Source of the DNA: Rhodoferax sp. OV413
GTDB lineage: Bacteria > Pseudomonadota > Gammaproteobacteria > Burkholderiales > Burkholderiaceae_C
DNA length: 64,000 nt
Reading direction: 5' to 3'
Assembly: GCF_900104385.1 (NCBI RefSeq)
Contig: NZ_FNJA01000001.1
Coordinates: 1,214,386-1,278,385 of the forward strand
The translations under genes were made by a program, and so were the position numbers. Shown here piece by piece: positions 1 through 10,381 of this stretch (the stretch's first letter is position 1; each line of letters starts with the position of its first letter). Under the pieces are notes generated by a model. That model saw only the letters and a list, made by a program, of their open reading frames with translations, was not told the DNA's origin and made no database searches.

Positions 1-2
1 CG

Positions 3-938
3 CTGTTGATGATGCTGATCATCGTACCGGTGATCGTATTAACCTTGCTGTTCGCTTGGCGTTACCGCAAGTCCAACACTGCCGCCACCTACGATCCCGA
101 GTGGAACCACTCCACCAAGCTGGAACTGATGATCTGGGGAGCGCCCCTGCTGATCATCATTGCACTGGGAGCACTGACCTGGATCAGCACGCATACGCTG
201 GACCCCTACCGCCCCCTGCAACGCCTGGATTCCGAACGCGAGATCCCGGCCGGCGTCAAGCCTCTGGTGGTGGAAGTGGTCGCTCTCGACTGGAAATGGC
301 TGTTCATCTACCCAGAACAAGGGATTGCGGTAGTAAATGAGCTGGCTGCCCCCGTAGACCGCCCCATCACCTTCAAGATCACGGCTTCATCGGTGATGAA
401 CTCGTTCTTCATTCCGGCTCTTGCCGGCCAAATCTACGCTATGCCAGGTATGGAAACCAAGCTGCACGCTGTGATCAACCAGCCCGGCGAGTTTGAAGGT
501 TTCTCGGCCAATTACAGCGGCGCGGGCTTCTCCGACATGCGTTTCAAGTTCCACGGCATGCCAGTGGCGGACTTTGACAACTGGGTCAAGACGGTCAAAA
601 CCGGTGGCGGCGAATTGGGCCGCGACCGCTACCTGCAACTAGAACGCCCCAGCGAACGCGAGCCCGTCAGCCGCTATGCCACCGTGGCCGCCGACTTGTA
701 CGATGCCATTCTCAACCGCTGCGTTGAGAGCAACAAGATGTGCATGAAGGAGATGATGGCCATTGATGCCAAAGGCGGCTTGGGCATGCCTGGCGCCTAC
801 AACCTGGCCTCGCTGGACCCCGCCACACGCAATCGTCTGGGCCTCAACGGTGCCCCTGTCCGCACCTACGTGGGCGCAATGTGCACCGTGAGCGACCCTA
901 GCGGCACAAGCTCCTCGCCTGTCACCCAGCCGATGTAG
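3..938 (+). CDS. cyoA: Cytochrome bo-type ubiquinol oxidase subunit II (5'-truncated by window edge)
   Basis: Subunit II of the heme-copper quinol oxidase, a lipid-anchored inner-membrane protein with a periplasmic cupredoxin domain. The frame is open to the window edge, so the signal peptide and first transmembrane helix lie upstream. The visible part has the end of one helix, a second helix (around LLIIIALGALTW), then a cupredoxin-like domain with the quinol-oxidase-type stretch SANYSGAGFSDMRFKF in place of the Cys-containing CuA site of cytochrome c oxidases. Length and order fit E. coli CyoA (about 315 residues). It heads a cyoABCD cluster; cyoB starts 85 bases downstream. The C-terminal ~90 residues are less conserved. 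Identification is firm; only the true start is unknown. Confidence 0.93.
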   Translation: MLMMLIIVPVIVLTLLFAWRYRKSNTAATYDPEWNHSTKLELMIWGAPLLIIIALGALTWISTHTLDPYRPLQRLDSEREIPAGVKPLVVEVVALDWKWLFIYPEQGIAVVNELAAPVDRPITFKITASSVMNSFFIPALAGQIYAMPGMETKLHAVINQPGEFEGFSANYSGAGFSDMRFKFHGMPVADFDNWVKTVKTGGGELGRDRYLQLERPSEREPVSRYATVAADLYDAILNRCVESNKMCMKEMMAIDAKGGLGMPGAYNLASLDPATRNRLGLNGAPVRTYVGAMCTVSDPSGTSSSPVTQPM

Positions 939-1023
939 GGCATGGCCCGGCATCTTTTAATCCAGCGCCGCTAATCACGGCATTTCGGCCTGCGCCGCAT
1001 CACTTTTGGCATCCGGAATAACG

Positions 1024-3030
1024 ATGTTCGACAACCTCGACCTTACTAAGCTCATATTTGGCCGTCTCACCTGGGACGCGATTCCATTCCACGAACCTAT
1101 CCTGCTGGCCACCTTCATTGCGGTGGCGCTGGGGGGTACTGCCGTTCTTGGCGCTCTGACCTACTACCGCGCCTGGGGCTACCTGTGGCGCGAGTGGTTC
1201 ACCAGCATCGACCACAAGAAGATCGGCATCATGTACATCATCCTCGGCCTGGTGATGCTGCTGCGCGGCTTCGCAGACGCGATCATGATGCGCCTGCAGC
1301 AGGCCATTTCCTTCGGCGATTCAACCGGCTTTTTGCCGCCGCACCACTACGACCAGGTGTTCACTGCCCACGGCGTGATCATGATCTTCTTCGTTGCCAT
1401 GCCCCTGGTGACCGGGTTGATGAACTTTGCGGTGCCGCTGCAAATCGGCGCGCGTGACGTGGCGTTTCCGTTCCTGAACAACTTCAGCTTCTGGATGACC
1501 ACCAGTGGCGCCGTGCTGGTAATGATGTCACTGTTCGTGGGCGAATTTGCGCGTACTGGCTGGCTGGCCTACCCGCCGCTGTCCGGCATTCTGCACAGCC
1601 CGGATGTCGGGGTGGACTACTACATCTGGTCGCTGCAGATTGCAGGGGTGGGTACGCTGCTCTCGGGTATCAATCTGATCGCCACCATCGTGAAGATGCG
1701 CGCACCGGGCATGACCATGATGAAGATGCCAGTGTTCACCTGGACATCCTTGTGCACCAACGTCTTGATCGTGGCCGCCTTCCCGGTCCTGACCGCCGTG
1801 CTGGGCCTGCTGTCGCTGGACCGCTATGTCGGCACCAACTTCTTCACCAACGACTTTGGCGGCAACGCCATGATGTATGTGAACCTGATCTGGATCTGGG
1901 GCCACCCAGAGGTGTACATCCTGATCCTGCCGGTCTTTGGTGTGTTCTCTGAAGTGGTATCCACCTTCTGCACCAAGCGCCTGTTCGGCTATGCCTCCAT
2001 GGTGTATGCCACCGTGGTGATCACCATCCTGTCCTACCTGGTGTGGCTGCACCACTTCTTCACCATGGGCTCGGGGGCTAGCGTCAACTCGTTCTTCGGC
2101 ATCACGACCATGATCATTTCGATCCCGACCGGGGCGAAGATCTTCAACTGGCTGTTCACCATGTACCGAGGCCGCATCCGCTTCGAAGTGCCCATGATGT
2201 GGACCATCGGCTTCATGGTGACCTTCGTCATCGGCGGTATGACCGGCGTGCTGCTAGCCGTGCCACCTGCCGACTTTGTGCTGCACAACAGCCTGTTCCT
2301 GATCGCCCACTTCCACAACGTGATCATTGGCGGCGTGCTGTTCGGACTGCTGGCGGGCATCACCTACTGGTACCCGAAAGCCTTCGGCTACAAGCTGGAT
2401 CCGTTCTGGGGCAAATGCTCGTTCTGGTTCTGGCTGATCGGCTTCTACTTCGCCTTCATGCCGTTGTACGTGCTGGGCTTGATGGGTGTGACACGCCGGG
2501 TCAGCCACTTTGAAGACCAGTCCTTGCAGATCTGGTTCCAGATTGCCGCCTTTGGCGCCTTCCTGATCGCCATCGGCATCGCCTGCTTCCTGATCCAGCT
2601 GGTGGTCAGCTACCGCAAGCGCGAATCGCTGCGCGACGTCACCGGCGACCCATGGGACGGCCGGACTCTGGAATGGTCGACCTCGTCGCCACCTCCCGCC
2701 TACAACTTTGCTTTCACCCCCGTGGTGCACGACCTGGACGCTTGGTGGGACATGAAGAAGCACGGCTATGTGCGTCCGCTGGAAGGCTTTATCTCCATCC
2801 ACATGCCCAAGAACACCTGGGCTGGCATAGTGCTGGCTGGCCTCAGCACGGTCCTTGGCTTTGCCTTTATCTGGCACATGTGGCCGCTGGTGGTGCTGTC
2901 CTTTGTGGCACTCGTCGCCACCGCCATCTTCCATACCTTTAACTACAAACGCGATTACCACATCGATGCGCACGAAGTTGTTCGCACCGAAGGCGAACGC
3001 ACACGACTGCTGGCTACCAACCATGTCTAA
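1024..3030 (+). CDS. cyoB: Cytochrome bo-type ubiquinol oxidase subunit I
   Basis: Catalytic subunit of the proton-pumping quinol oxidase, holding low-spin heme, high-spin heme and CuB. The 668-residue product has the many hydrophobic helices of the family (E. coli CyoB 663). Visible signatures are the HGVIMIFF helix, the CuB/cross-linked tyrosine motif [15 protein letters not shown], the HHFFTMG pair of CuB histidines and the heme-ligand helix [13 protein letters not shown] take the ATG at 1024; a longer TTG start at 1006 would add six residues without an obvious ribosome site. The stop overlaps the cyoC start by eight bases, implying co-translation. Confidence 0.96.
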   Translation: MFDNLDLTKLIFGRLTWDAIPFHEPILLATFIAVALGGTAVLGALTYYRAWGYLWREWFTSIDHKKIGIMYIILGLVMLLRGFADAIMMRLQQAISFGDSTGFLPPHHYDQVFTAHGVIMIFFVAMPLVTGLMNFAVPLQIGARDVAFPFLNNFSFWMTTSGAVLVMMSLFVGEFARTGWLAYPPLSGILHSPDVGVDYYIWSLQIAGVGTLLSGINLIATIVKMRAPGMTMMKMPVFTWTSLCTNVLIVAAFPVLTAVLGLLSLDRYVGTNFFTNDFGGNAMMYVNLIWIWGHPEVYILILPVFGVFSEVVSTFCTKRLFGYASMVYATVVITILSYLVWLHHFFTMGSGASVNSFFGITTMIISIPTGAKIFNWLFTMYRGRIRFEVPMMWTIGFMVTFVIGGMTGVLLAVPPADFVLHNSLFLIAHFHNVIIGGVLFGLLAGITYWYPKAFGYKLDPFWGKCSFWFWLIGFYFAFMPLYVLGLMGVTRRVSHFEDQSLQIWFQIAAFGAFLIAIGIACFLIQLVVSYRKRESLRDVTGDPWDGRTLEWSTSSPPPAYNFAFTPVVHDLDAWWDMKKHGYVRPLEGFISIHMPKNTWAGIVLAGLSTVLGFAFIWHMWPLVVLSFVALVATAIFHTFNYKRDYHIDAHEVVRTEGERTRLLATNHV

Positions 3031-3646
3031 CACCACGACCCTCCCCTCGGCTGGCAGCTCGCGCTTCTATCTGCGCGACGAACACCATGTAGAAAACGGC
3101 ACCCTGCTCGGGTTCTGGCTCTACCTGATGAGCGACTGCCTGATCTTTGCCTGCCTGTTTGCCGTGCATGGCGTGGTCGGACGCAGCTATGCAGCGGGCC
3201 CGACCGGTGCCGATCTGTTTGATCTGCCGCTGGTGGCGCTCAACACATCGATGCTGCTGCTGTCGTCCATCACCTACGGCTTTGCCATGCTGGAGATGCA
3301 AAAGAACAAGGTGCGCAGCACCCTGGCCTGGCTGGCCGTCACCGGCCTGTTCGGTCTGGCCTTCATCAGCTTGGAGCTGTACGAATTTGCCCACCTGCTT
3401 CACGAAGGTGCTGGCCCGCAGCGCAGCGCATTCTTGTCGTCCTTCTTCACGCTGGTGGGAACCCACGGCCTGCACGTGACCTTCGGCATCATCTGGCTGG
3501 TCACCCTGATGGTGCAGGTGAGCCGCCATGGCCTGATCCCTGAAAACCGGCGCCGCCTGATGTGCCTGTCAATGTTCTGGCACTTCTTGGACGTGGTCTG
3601 GATCGGCGTATTTACCTTTGTCTACCTGATGGGAGTCTTGCCATGA
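3023..3646 (+). CDS. cyoC: Cytochrome bo-type ubiquinol oxidase subunit III
   Basis: Five-helix integral membrane subunit III of the bo oxidase, 207 residues (E. coli 204). The sequence opens with a short polar N-terminus, then [21 protein letters not shown], which is the typical first helix of CyoC, and closes with the conserved helix containing [13 protein letters not shown]. The ATG at 3023 overlaps the end of cyoB by eight bases; an upstream in-frame start inside cyoB would give an arginine/histidine-rich leader unlike the family, so it is rejected. The stop overlaps the cyoD start as ATGA. Confidence 0.95.
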   Translation: MSNTTTLPSAGSSRFYLRDEHHVENGTLLGFWLYLMSDCLIFACLFAVHGVVGRSYAAGPTGADLFDLPLVALNTSMLLLSSITYGFAMLEMQKNKVRSTLAWLAVTGLFGLAFISLELYEFAHLLHEGAGPQRSAFLSSFFTLVGTHGLHVTFGIIWLVTLMVQVSRHGLIPENRRRLMCLSMFWHFLDVVWIGVFTFVYLMGVLP

Positions 3647-4041
3647 GCGCACCTCACGAACCCCATGGCCATACGGGCCACGGTGACCACCACGACCACA
3701 ACGACGGCGCTGCCCACAGCAGCCTGAAGGGCTACACCGTCGGTTTCATCCTTTCGGTGATCCTCACGGCCATCCCCTTCTACCTGGTCATGGGCAAAGT
3801 GTTCGACAAGTCCAGCACCACCGCCATCGTGGTCCTGGCGTTCGCCGCGGTGCAGATCGTGGTGCACATGGTGTACTTCCTGCACATGAACACCAAGTCC
3901 GAAGGCGGCTGGAGCATGCTGGCGCTGATCTTCACCGTCGTGCTCGTCGTGATCATGCTGAGCGGTTCGCTGTGGGTGATGTACCACCTGAACCACAACA
4001 TGATGCCGATGTCGGTGCATGAGATGAAGAACATGCCTTGA
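3643..4041 (+). CDS. cyoD: Cytochrome bo-type ubiquinol oxidase subunit IV with His-rich N-terminus
   Basis: Small three-helix subunit IV that supports assembly of the CuB site in subunit I. The product is 132 residues against about 109 in E. coli; the extra length is an N-terminal tail with eight histidines in the first 25 residues. The core has the expected helices ([39 protein letters not shown], and a final helix). The start is the ATG overlapping the cyoC stop (ATGA). A SURF1 gene follows through a TTGA overlap. No cyoE (heme O synthase) gene follows it here, unlike in E. coli. Confidence 0.93.
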   Translation: MSAPHEPHGHTGHGDHHDHNDGAAHSSLKGYTVGFILSVILTAIPFYLVMGKVFDKSSTTAIVVLAFAAVQIVVHMVYFLHMNTKSEGGWSMLALIFTVVLVVIMLSGSLWVMYHLNHNMMPMSVHEMKNMP

Positions 4042-4856
4042 GCCTCTCGGCCTCAACCGCAAAAGCGGGTCCGCATGATCCATCGGGCCCGCGCTCCATC
4101 GCCGTGCTGGCCGTATTGGCGGTCTGTACGGCGTTGGTATTTGTAGGACTCGTGGCCCTGGGAACCTGGCAGGTACAACGCCGGGCCTGGAAGCTTGATC
4201 TGATAGCCCAGGTGGCGCAGCGGGTCCATGCTGCTGCGGTGGCGGCGCCCGCGCCCGCGCAATGGCCGCAGGTCAACGCCGCAGCCGATGCCTACCGCCA
4301 CGTTTACCTGACCGGCACCTACCTGCACGCCCAAACCACCCTGGTACAGGCGACCACCGAGCGGGGCAGCGGCTTCTGGGTGGTAACGCCGCTGCAACAG
4401 GCCGACGGCAGCTTGGTGCTGGTCAACCGCGGCTTCCTGCCCCCCGAAGCACGGGCGCAGGCACAGGCCGGCCCGGCGACCGCCACCGTCACCGGCCTGC
4501 TGCGGATGACCGAGCCCGGCGCGGCTTTTCCGCGCCGCAACGACCCCGCCGCCGACCGCTGGTATTCACGCGATATACAAGCCATCGCCAAAGCCCGCGG
4601 CCTGCACCAGGTGGCGCCCTATTTTGTCGATGCCGATGCGGCCGCCGATGGCACGGCAGAATCCTGGCCGCTGGGTGGCCTGACCGTGTTGCAGTTTCAA
4701 AACAACCACCTGGTCTACGCCATCACCTGGTACACCCTGGCCTTGATGGTCGCCGCTGCCGCCGGGTACTTGGTGCGTGACGAGCTGCGGCTGCGCCGCT
4801 TGGGCCGACCGGCCGGCGCCCTGGATACTCCACCCCACGATGCCGCCCCACACTGA
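4038..4856 (+). CDS. SURF1 family oxidase assembly protein
   Basis: SURF1/Shy1 proteins help insert heme into subunit I of heme-copper oxidases. The 272-residue product has the family layout: an N-terminal helix (about residues 21-42) ending in GTWQVQRRAWK, a periplasmic domain with LVNRGFLPPE, and a second helix near the C-terminus (about 235-253). The likely start is a TTG at 4038 that overlaps the cyoD stop as TTGA; no ATG is available before the first helix, so an unusual start codon is needed. It sits where E. coli has cyoE, supporting a role in building this oxidase. The family call is firm; the exact start is less so. Confidence 0.88.
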   Translation: MSLSASTAKAGPHDPSGPRSIAVLAVLAVCTALVFVGLVALGTWQVQRRAWKLDLIAQVAQRVHAAAVAAPAPAQWPQVNAAADAYRHVYLTGTYLHAQTTLVQATTERGSGFWVVTPLQQADGSLVLVNRGFLPPEARAQAQAGPATATVTGLLRMTEPGAAFPRRNDPAADRWYSRDIQAIAKARGLHQVAPYFVDADAAADGTAESWPLGGLTVLQFQNNHLVYAITWYTLALMVAAAAGYLVRDELRLRRLGRPAGALDTPPHDAAPH

Positions 4857-6183
4857 AGCCACCGCCAGCCGCATCGACCCGCCCGCCGCGCCGCTGGCCC
4901 GGGTGGACGACGCCACCGGCCTGAAGAACATGCAGCAGCTGATCCAGCTGCGCTGGATCGCCGTCGTGGGCCAGATCGTCACGATTGGCGTGGTGCATTT
5001 CGGCTTCGGCATCCGTCTGCCGCTCGACCACATGCTGGCCGTGCTGGCGGGCCTGGTGGCCTTCAATGGCGCCAGCCTGCTGCGCCTGCGCATCCACCCC
5101 GAGGTCAGCAACAGCGAGCTATTCTTCGCGCTGCTGGTCGACGTGGCCATGCTGACGGCCCAGCTCTACCTAAGCGGCGGCGCCACCAATCCCTTCACCT
5201 TTCTCTACCTGCTGCAAGTCACGCTAGGCGCCGTGCTGCTGCAAGCCTGGTCCACCTGGACCATTGTGGCCATCACCGCCGCCTGTTTTGCCGGCCTGGC
5301 CCTGTTGGGGCGGCCGCTGGCCTTGCCGCTGGACCACGACCGCGGCCTGTACAGCCCCTACATCTGGGGCATGCTGATCTGCTTTGCGCTGAATGCCGCG
5401 CTGCTGGTGATCTTCATCACCCGCATCAGCCGCAACCTGCGCGAACGCGACGACCACCTGGCCGACCTGCGCCAGCGCGCCGCCGAAGAAGAGCACATCG
5501 TTCGCATGGGCCTGCTGGCCTCGGGTGCAGCCCACGAACTGGGTACGCCGCTGGCCACCCTAGCGGTGATTCTGGGCGACTGGCGCCACATGCCGGCGTT
5601 CCGCAACGACCCCGAGCTGCTGCAGGAAATCGACGAGATGCAGACCCAACTGCTGCGCTGCAAAGCCATCGTCAGCAACACCTTGCTGTCGGCCGGCGAG
5701 GCGCGCGGAGAGTCGTCGGGCAAGACCTCCATCTGCGCCTTTCTGAACGACCTGGTGGAAGAATGGCGCGCCACCCGGCCAGTGTACGCATTCGATTACA
5801 CCAACCGGTTTGGCGAGGATCTGCCCATGGTGTCCGATACCGCGCTCAAGCAGATGGTCTGCAATGTGCTGGACAACGCGCTCGAAGCCTCGCCGCGCTG
5901 GCTGGGCCTGGATGTGACGCGCGATGCCAGCACCTTCACGCTGACCATCACCGACGAAGGCCCGGGCTTTGCGCCCGCCATCCTCGCGCATTTCGGCAAG
6001 CCCTTCCAGTCCAGCAAAGGCAGATCGGGCGGCGGCCTGGGTCTGTACCTGGTGCTCAACGTGGCACGCACCCTGGGTGGCAGCGTGACCGCGCGCAACC
6101 GCCCTGAAGGCGGCGCTGTCGTCACCATCACCCTACCCCTGGCTGCCGTGACCCTGAGCGAAAATGAAGCCTATGGACGCTGA
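4840..6183 (+). CDS. RegB/PrrB-type redox sensor histidine kinase
   Basis: Membrane histidine kinase of the RegB/PrrB/ActS group, which senses the redox state of the quinone pool and controls respiration and carbon metabolism. The 447-residue protein has about six N-terminal helices (residues 33-195). Residues 113-119 read GGATNPF, the heptapeptide (GGxxNPF) that in RegB binds ubiquinone. The phosphorylated His is about 232 in AAHELGTPLATL, followed by N, G1 and G2 boxes (CNVLDNALEAS, DEGPGFA, GGGLGLYL). Cys274 in LLRCKAIV may match the RegB redox cysteine. The ATG at 4840 overlaps the SURF1 gene by 17 bases, and the end overlaps the partner regulator. Its position after a quinol oxidase fits a role in quinol-dependent control. 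Confidence 0.9.
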   Translation: MPPHTEATASRIDPPAAPLARVDDATGLKNMQQLIQLRWIAVVGQIVTIGVVHFGFGIRLPLDHMLAVLAGLVAFNGASLLRLRIHPEVSNSELFFALLVDVAMLTAQLYLSGGATNPFTFLYLLQVTLGAVLLQAWSTWTIVAITAACFAGLALLGRPLALPLDHDRGLYSPYIWGMLICFALNAALLVIFITRISRNLRERDDHLADLRQRAAEEEHIVRMGLLASGAAHELGTPLATLAVILGDWRHMPAFRNDPELLQEIDEMQTQLLRCKAIVSNTLLSAGEARGESSGKTSICAFLNDLVEEWRATRPVYAFDYTNRFGEDLPMVSDTALKQMVCNVLDNALEASPRWLGLDVTRDASTFTLTITDEGPGFAPAILAHFGKPFQSSKGRSGGGLGLYLVLNVARTLGGSVTARNRPEGGAVVTITLPLAAVTLSENEAYGR

Positions 6184-6709
6184 ACGCCTGTTACTCATCG
6201 TGGAAGACGATGCGGCATTCGCCCGCACCCTCAGCCGCTCGTTCGAGCGCCGCGGCTACACCGTGCTGCTGGCTGCCAGCCTGGACGCCGTCACTACTCT
6301 GCTGCAGTCGCATACCCCCGGCTTTGCGGTGGTGGACCTGAAGCTGCATGGCGATGCATCAGGCCTGGCCTGCGTGCAAGCCCTGCACAGCCACCACGCC
6401 GAGATGTTGATCGTGGTGCTGACCGGCTTTGCCAGCATTGCCACGGCTGTCGAGGCCATCAAGCTCGGCGCCTGCCACTACCTGGCCAAACCGTCCAACA
6501 CCGACGACATCGAAGCCGCATTTGGCCGCGCCACCGGCAATGTGGAGGTAGAGCTGACCAACCGCTCGTCCTCCATCAAAACCCTGGAGTGGGAGCGCAT
6601 CCACGAAACCCTGGCCGAAACCGGCTTCAATATTTCCGAGACCGCCCGGCGCCTGGGCATGCACCGGCGCACCCTGGCCCGCAAGCTGGAAAAGCAGCAG
6701 GTCAAATAG
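6164..6709 (+). CDS. RegA/PrrA/ActR-type response regulator
   Basis: Cognate regulator of the upstream RegB-like kinase. The 181 residues hold a receiver domain (acidic pocket IVEDD, phospho-acceptor Asp58 in VVDLKL, Thr in VVLTGFAS, Lys in YLAKPS) and a short Fis-type helix-turn-helix at the C-terminus ([19 protein letters not shown]), which is highly conserved in RegA proteins. The ATG at 6164 overlaps the kinase gene by 20 bases; an alternative ATG at 6173 would still overlap. The pair forms the end of a run that begins with cyoA, so the oxidase genes may be among its targets; that is inference. Confidence 0.92.
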   Translation: MKPMDAERLLLIVEDDAAFARTLSRSFERRGYTVLLAASLDAVTTLLQSHTPGFAVVDLKLHGDASGLACVQALHSHHAEMLIVVLTGFASIATAVEAIKLGACHYLAKPSNTDDIEAAFGRATGNVEVELTNRSSSIKTLEWERIHETLAETGFNISETARRLGMHRRTLARKLEKQQVK

Positions 6710-6786
6710 CCACAGCCATCCCCGATAATGGCCGTCCCGGCTCCGCAGCCGGACAACAACGCCGCAGCCGCGTTTTCAATCGCCCC

Positions 6787-9447
6787 ATGGAACCCGACAT
6801 CTTGAGCGCAAAAGCCCCCTCGCCCGCCCAGCTCCCAGACGCCTCTGCCGCAGGCCACACGCCCATGATGGCGCAGTACCTGGCCATCAAGGCCGGGCAC
6901 CCGGAAACCCTGGTGTTCTACCGCATGGGCGATTTCTACGAGCTGTTCTTTGCCGACGCCGAAAAAGCCGCCGCCCTGCTCGACATCACCCTGACTAAGC
7001 GCGGCCAGTCGGCCGGCCAGCCGATTGCCATGTGCGGCGTGCCCTTCCACGCGATGGAAGGCTATCTGGCCAAGCTGATCAAGCTCGGCGAATCGGTGGC
7101 GATCTGCGAGCAGGTAGGCGAAGTCACCGGCAAGGGCCCGGTGGAACGCAAGGTGATGCGCGTCGTCACCCCCGGCACGCTGACCGATGCAGAGCTGCTG
7201 TCCGACAAAACCGAATCCGTATTGCTGGCCATCCACCAGGGCCCGCGCAACAGCTGCGGCCTGGCCTGGCTGAGCGTGACCCGCGCCGAAATCCACCTGG
7301 CCGAATGCCCTAGCGACGAACTCGAAGCCTGGGTCACCCGCATCGCCCCCAGCGAGCTGCTGCACAGTACCGACACCAGCGCCAGCTTTGCCCAGCGCAT
7401 CCAGGCGCTGAAGCGCGCCACCGCGCAGGGCGTGGCCATGTCCACCACCGCCCGGCCCGCCTGGCAGTTTGACGCCGCCCTGGGCCAGCGCAAGCTGCTG
7501 GAGCAGCTGCACGCCGCCACCCTGGCCGCCTGGCATGCCGACGACCTGCCGCAGGCCCATGCCGCCGCCGCCGCCCTGCTCGGCTTTGCCGAACACACCC
7601 AGGGCCGGGCGTTGTCGCATGTGCAGACCATCCGGGTGCAAAAAGGCGATGCCAGCATCAGCCTGCCGCTGTCGACCCGGCGCAATCTGGAGCTGACCCA
7701 AACCCTGCGCGGCGAAGACAAGCCCACGCTGTTCTCCCTGCTCGACACCTGCAGCACCAGCATGGGCAGCCGGGCGCTGAAGCGCTGGCTGCTGGAGCCG
7801 CAGCGCGACCGCAGCGAAGCCGCATTGCGCCTGCAAGCCATCGCCGTGCTGCGCGAAGCCGGCCAAGGCCAGCGCCTGCGCGACCAGCTCAAGGGCAGTG
7901 GCGACGTGGAGCGCATCAGCGCCCGCATCGCGCTGCGCCAGGTGCGGCCGCGCGAACTGGTGGCATTGCAGCTGACGCTACAAAAAACAGAGCTACTCGT
8001 GCAGTCACTACCTGCGCAAACGGCACTTTTGGCTCAAATTTCTGCAGCCCTGCATCCACCCGAAGGCTGCGCCGACCTGCTGCAGCGCGCGGTCTTCGAC
8101 GAACCCTCGGCCTTGGTGCGCGACGGCGGCGTGATCAACCGCGGTTTCGACGCCGAACTGGACGAGCTGCGCGACATCCAGACCAACTGCGACGCGTTTT
8201 TGCTGGACCTGGAAACCCGCGAAAAAGCCCGCACCGGCATCGCCAACCTGCGCGTGCAGTTCAACAAGGTACACGGCTTCTACATCGAAGTCACCCAGGG
8301 CCAGGTGGACAAAGTGCCCGACGACTACCGCCGCCGCCAGACGCTGAAAAACGCCGAGCGTTTCATCACCCCCGAGCTCAAAGCCTTTGAAGACAAGGCA
8401 TTGAGCGCCCAGGAGCGCGCCTTGTCGCGCGAGAAATGGCTGTTTGAGCAGCTGCTCGACCAGCTGCAGGCCTATGTGCCACGCCTCGGACAGTTGGCCT
8501 ATGCGCTGGCCGCGTTGGACGTGCTGTGCACCCTGGCCGAACGCTCACTGACCCTGAACTGGTGCGCACCGGTATTCGTCAAGGAACCCTGCATCGCCAT
8601 CGAAGGCGGCCGGCACCCGGTAGTCGAGGCACGCCTGGCCGAGGCCTCCAGCGCCAGCTTCATCGCCAACGACACCGCCATGGGCCACCGCCAGCGCATG
8701 CAGATCATCACCGGCCCGAACATGGGTGGTAAATCGACCTATATGCGCCAGGTGGCCATCATCGTGCTGCTGGCCAGCATGGGCAGCTATGTGCCGGCCA
8801 ATGCCTGCCGGCTCGGCCCCATCGACGCCATCCACACCCGCATCGGCGCGGCCGACGACCTGGCCAACGCCCAATCGACCTTCATGGTCGAGATGACCGA
8901 GGCCGCGCAAATCCTGCACAGCGCCACTGCGCACAGCCTGGTGCTGATGGACGAGATCGGCCGCGGCACCTCCACCTTCGACGGCCTGGCCCTGGCCAGC
9001 GGCATCGCCGCGCACCTGCACGACAAGACCCAGGCTTTCTGCCTGTTTGCCACGCATTACTTCGAACTCACCGAGTTTCCGGCCCAGCACCATGGTGCGG
9101 TCAACATGCATGTCAGCGCAGCAGAATCCGGCCGCGACATCGTCTTTCTGCACGAACTGCAGCCCGGCCCGGCCAGCCGCAGCTACGGCATCCAGGTAGC
9201 ACGCTTGGCCGGCATGCCGGCCGCAGTGCTGAACCATGCGCGCCACACGCTGTCGGCGCTGGAAGAACACGCGCTCGGCAGCCAGGCCCAGGTGGATCTG
9301 TTTGCCGCGCCGCCGGAAAACCCTGCCGACGGACCCAGCCCTTTAGAATCGGCACTGGCCAGCATCCAGCCAGATGCGCTGTCGCCGCGTGAAGCGCTGG
9401 AAGCGCTGTACAGCCTCAAAAAACTAGCCCAACGCGAGCAGGGCTGA
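6787..9447 (+). CDS. mutS: DNA mismatch repair protein MutS
   Basis: Mismatch-recognition ATPase. The 886-residue protein has the mismatch-contacting Phe-x-Glu in GDFYELF (F50, E52), the connector and lever domains, the Walker A motif GPNMGGKST near residue 643, and Walker B with signature [14 protein letters not shown] near 720. The ATG at 6787 is chosen because upstream in-frame codons run into the regA region and look non-coding. A ~69-base segment (7977-8045, residues ~397-420) matches an intergenic repeat element found elsewhere in the window, so part of the core/lever region appears to derive from a repeat insertion. Confidence 0.97.
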   Translation: MEPDILSAKAPSPAQLPDASAAGHTPMMAQYLAIKAGHPETLVFYRMGDFYELFFADAEKAAALLDITLTKRGQSAGQPIAMCGVPFHAMEGYLAKLIKLGESVAICEQVGEVTGKGPVERKVMRVVTPGTLTDAELLSDKTESVLLAIHQGPRNSCGLAWLSVTRAEIHLAECPSDELEAWVTRIAPSELLHSTDTSASFAQRIQALKRATAQGVAMSTTARPAWQFDAALGQRKLLEQLHAATLAAWHADDLPQAHAAAAALLGFAEHTQGRALSHVQTIRVQKGDASISLPLSTRRNLELTQTLRGEDKPTLFSLLDTCSTSMGSRALKRWLLEPQRDRSEAALRLQAIAVLREAGQGQRLRDQLKGSGDVERISARIALRQVRPRELVALQLTLQKTELLVQSLPAQTALLAQISAALHPPEGCADLLQRAVFDEPSALVRDGGVINRGFDAELDELRDIQTNCDAFLLDLETREKARTGIANLRVQFNKVHGFYIEVTQGQVDKVPDDYRRRQTLKNAERFITPELKAFEDKALSAQERALSREKWLFEQLLDQLQAYVPRLGQLAYALAALDVLCTLAERSLTLNWCAPVFVKEPCIAIEGGRHPVVEARLAEASSASFIANDTAMGHRQRMQIITGPNMGGKSTYMRQVAIIVLLASMGSYVPANACRLGPIDAIHTRIGAADDLANAQSTFMVEMTEAAQILHSATAHSLVLMDEIGRGTSTFDGLALASGIAAHLHDKTQAFCLFATHYFELTEFPAQHHGAVNMHVSAAESGRDIVFLHELQPGPASRSYGIQVARLAGMPAAVLNHARHTLSALEEHALGSQAQVDLFAAPPENPADGPSPLESALASIQPDALSPREALEALYSLKKLAQREQG
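7977..8045 (+). repeat. Copy of 55-70 bp repeat, inside mutS
   Basis: Aligns without gaps over 69 bases with the intergenic copy at 33466-33534: shared blocks include the opening GCTA, AGCT, ACCTGCGC and TTTGGCT. It is read as coding sequence, giving [20 protein letters not shown]. Family similarity judged by eye. Confidence 0.7.
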
Positions 9448-9477
9448 CCTGCTGCTCCACTACCCCACCATTCCGCC

Positions 9478-10305
9478 ATGACCTACTGCGTCGCCATCAA
9501 ACTCAATGCCGGGCTGGTCTTCCTGTCCGATTCCCGCACCAATGCCGGGCTCGACCAGATCAGCACCTTCCGCAAGATGATCGTCTACGAGAAGCCGCAA
9601 GACCGCTTCATGGTGCTGCTGTCGGCCGGCAACCTGAGCATCTCGCAGTCCATCCGCGAGATCCTGCAGGTCGAGCAGCTCAAGGAACACGAAGACAGCG
9701 AGCCCATCACCATCTGGAACGCCAAGAGCATGTTCGACGCCGCCCGCGTGCTGGGCGCGGCGGTGCGCCGGGTCTACGACCGCGACGCGGTGTCGCTGCG
9801 CCAGGCCGGCGTGGAATTCAATGCTTCGATGATCTTTGGCGGCCAGATCAAGGGCGAAGGTATGCGCCTGTTCCAGGTCTATTCGGCCGGCAACTTCATC
9901 GAAGCCACGCCCGAGACCCAGTACTTCCAGATCGGCGAATCCAAGTACGGCAAACCGGTGCTGGACCGCGTGATCTCCCCCGCCACGCCGCTGGACGAAG
10001 CCGCCAAATGTGCGCTGGTGTCCATGGACTCGACCCTCAAGTCGAACCTGTCGGTCGGCCTGCCGCTGGACCTGGTGGTCTACGAAGCCGATAGCTTCCA
10101 GACCGACAAGGTGGTCTGCATCGACGAAAACAACCCCTATATGCGCATGCTGCACAGCAGCTGGGGCCAGAAGCTGCGCGAGGTATTCGACAGCATCGAA
10201 GACCCGATGTGGAACGGCGAGCAAACCGACATCCCGCTGATGGTGGAGTCGCAGCGCGGCAAGCCACTGCGCAAGATCACCACGCCGCAAGAGCGGCTGA
10301 TTTAA
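9478..10305 (+). CDS. Anbu-type proteasome-like peptidase (HslV/proteasome beta-subunit relative)
   Basis: Matches the Anbu family (COG3484), a bacterial relative of HslV and proteasome beta subunits of the Ntn-hydrolase fold. The 275-residue protein starts MTYCVAIKLNAGLVFLSDSR, so removal of Met1 would expose Thr2 as the N-terminal nucleophile, and SDSRTNAG followed by the Lys of FRKM keeps the proteasome-like active-site layout. In many bacteria Anbu sits with an ATP-grasp gene, an alpha-E gene and a transglutaminase gene; none of these is next to it here (mutS upstream by 30 bases, an alpha/beta hydrolase downstream). Substrate unknown. Family call is strong. Confidence 0.85.
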   Translation: MTYCVAIKLNAGLVFLSDSRTNAGLDQISTFRKMIVYEKPQDRFMVLLSAGNLSISQSIREILQVEQLKEHEDSEPITIWNAKSMFDAARVLGAAVRRVYDRDAVSLRQAGVEFNASMIFGGQIKGEGMRLFQVYSAGNFIEATPETQYFQIGESKYGKPVLDRVISPATPLDEAAKCALVSMDSTLKSNLSVGLPLDLVVYEADSFQTDKVVCIDENNPYMRMLHSSWGQKLREVFDSIEDPMWNGEQTDIPLMVESQRGKPLRKITTPQERLI

Positions 10306-10381
10306 CGCGGCACGCCCCCGGGCTGCGCGCACGGCCTGCGGTAAACTTGCGCGACTGCACCCTCGCGGCAAACGCCCCACA

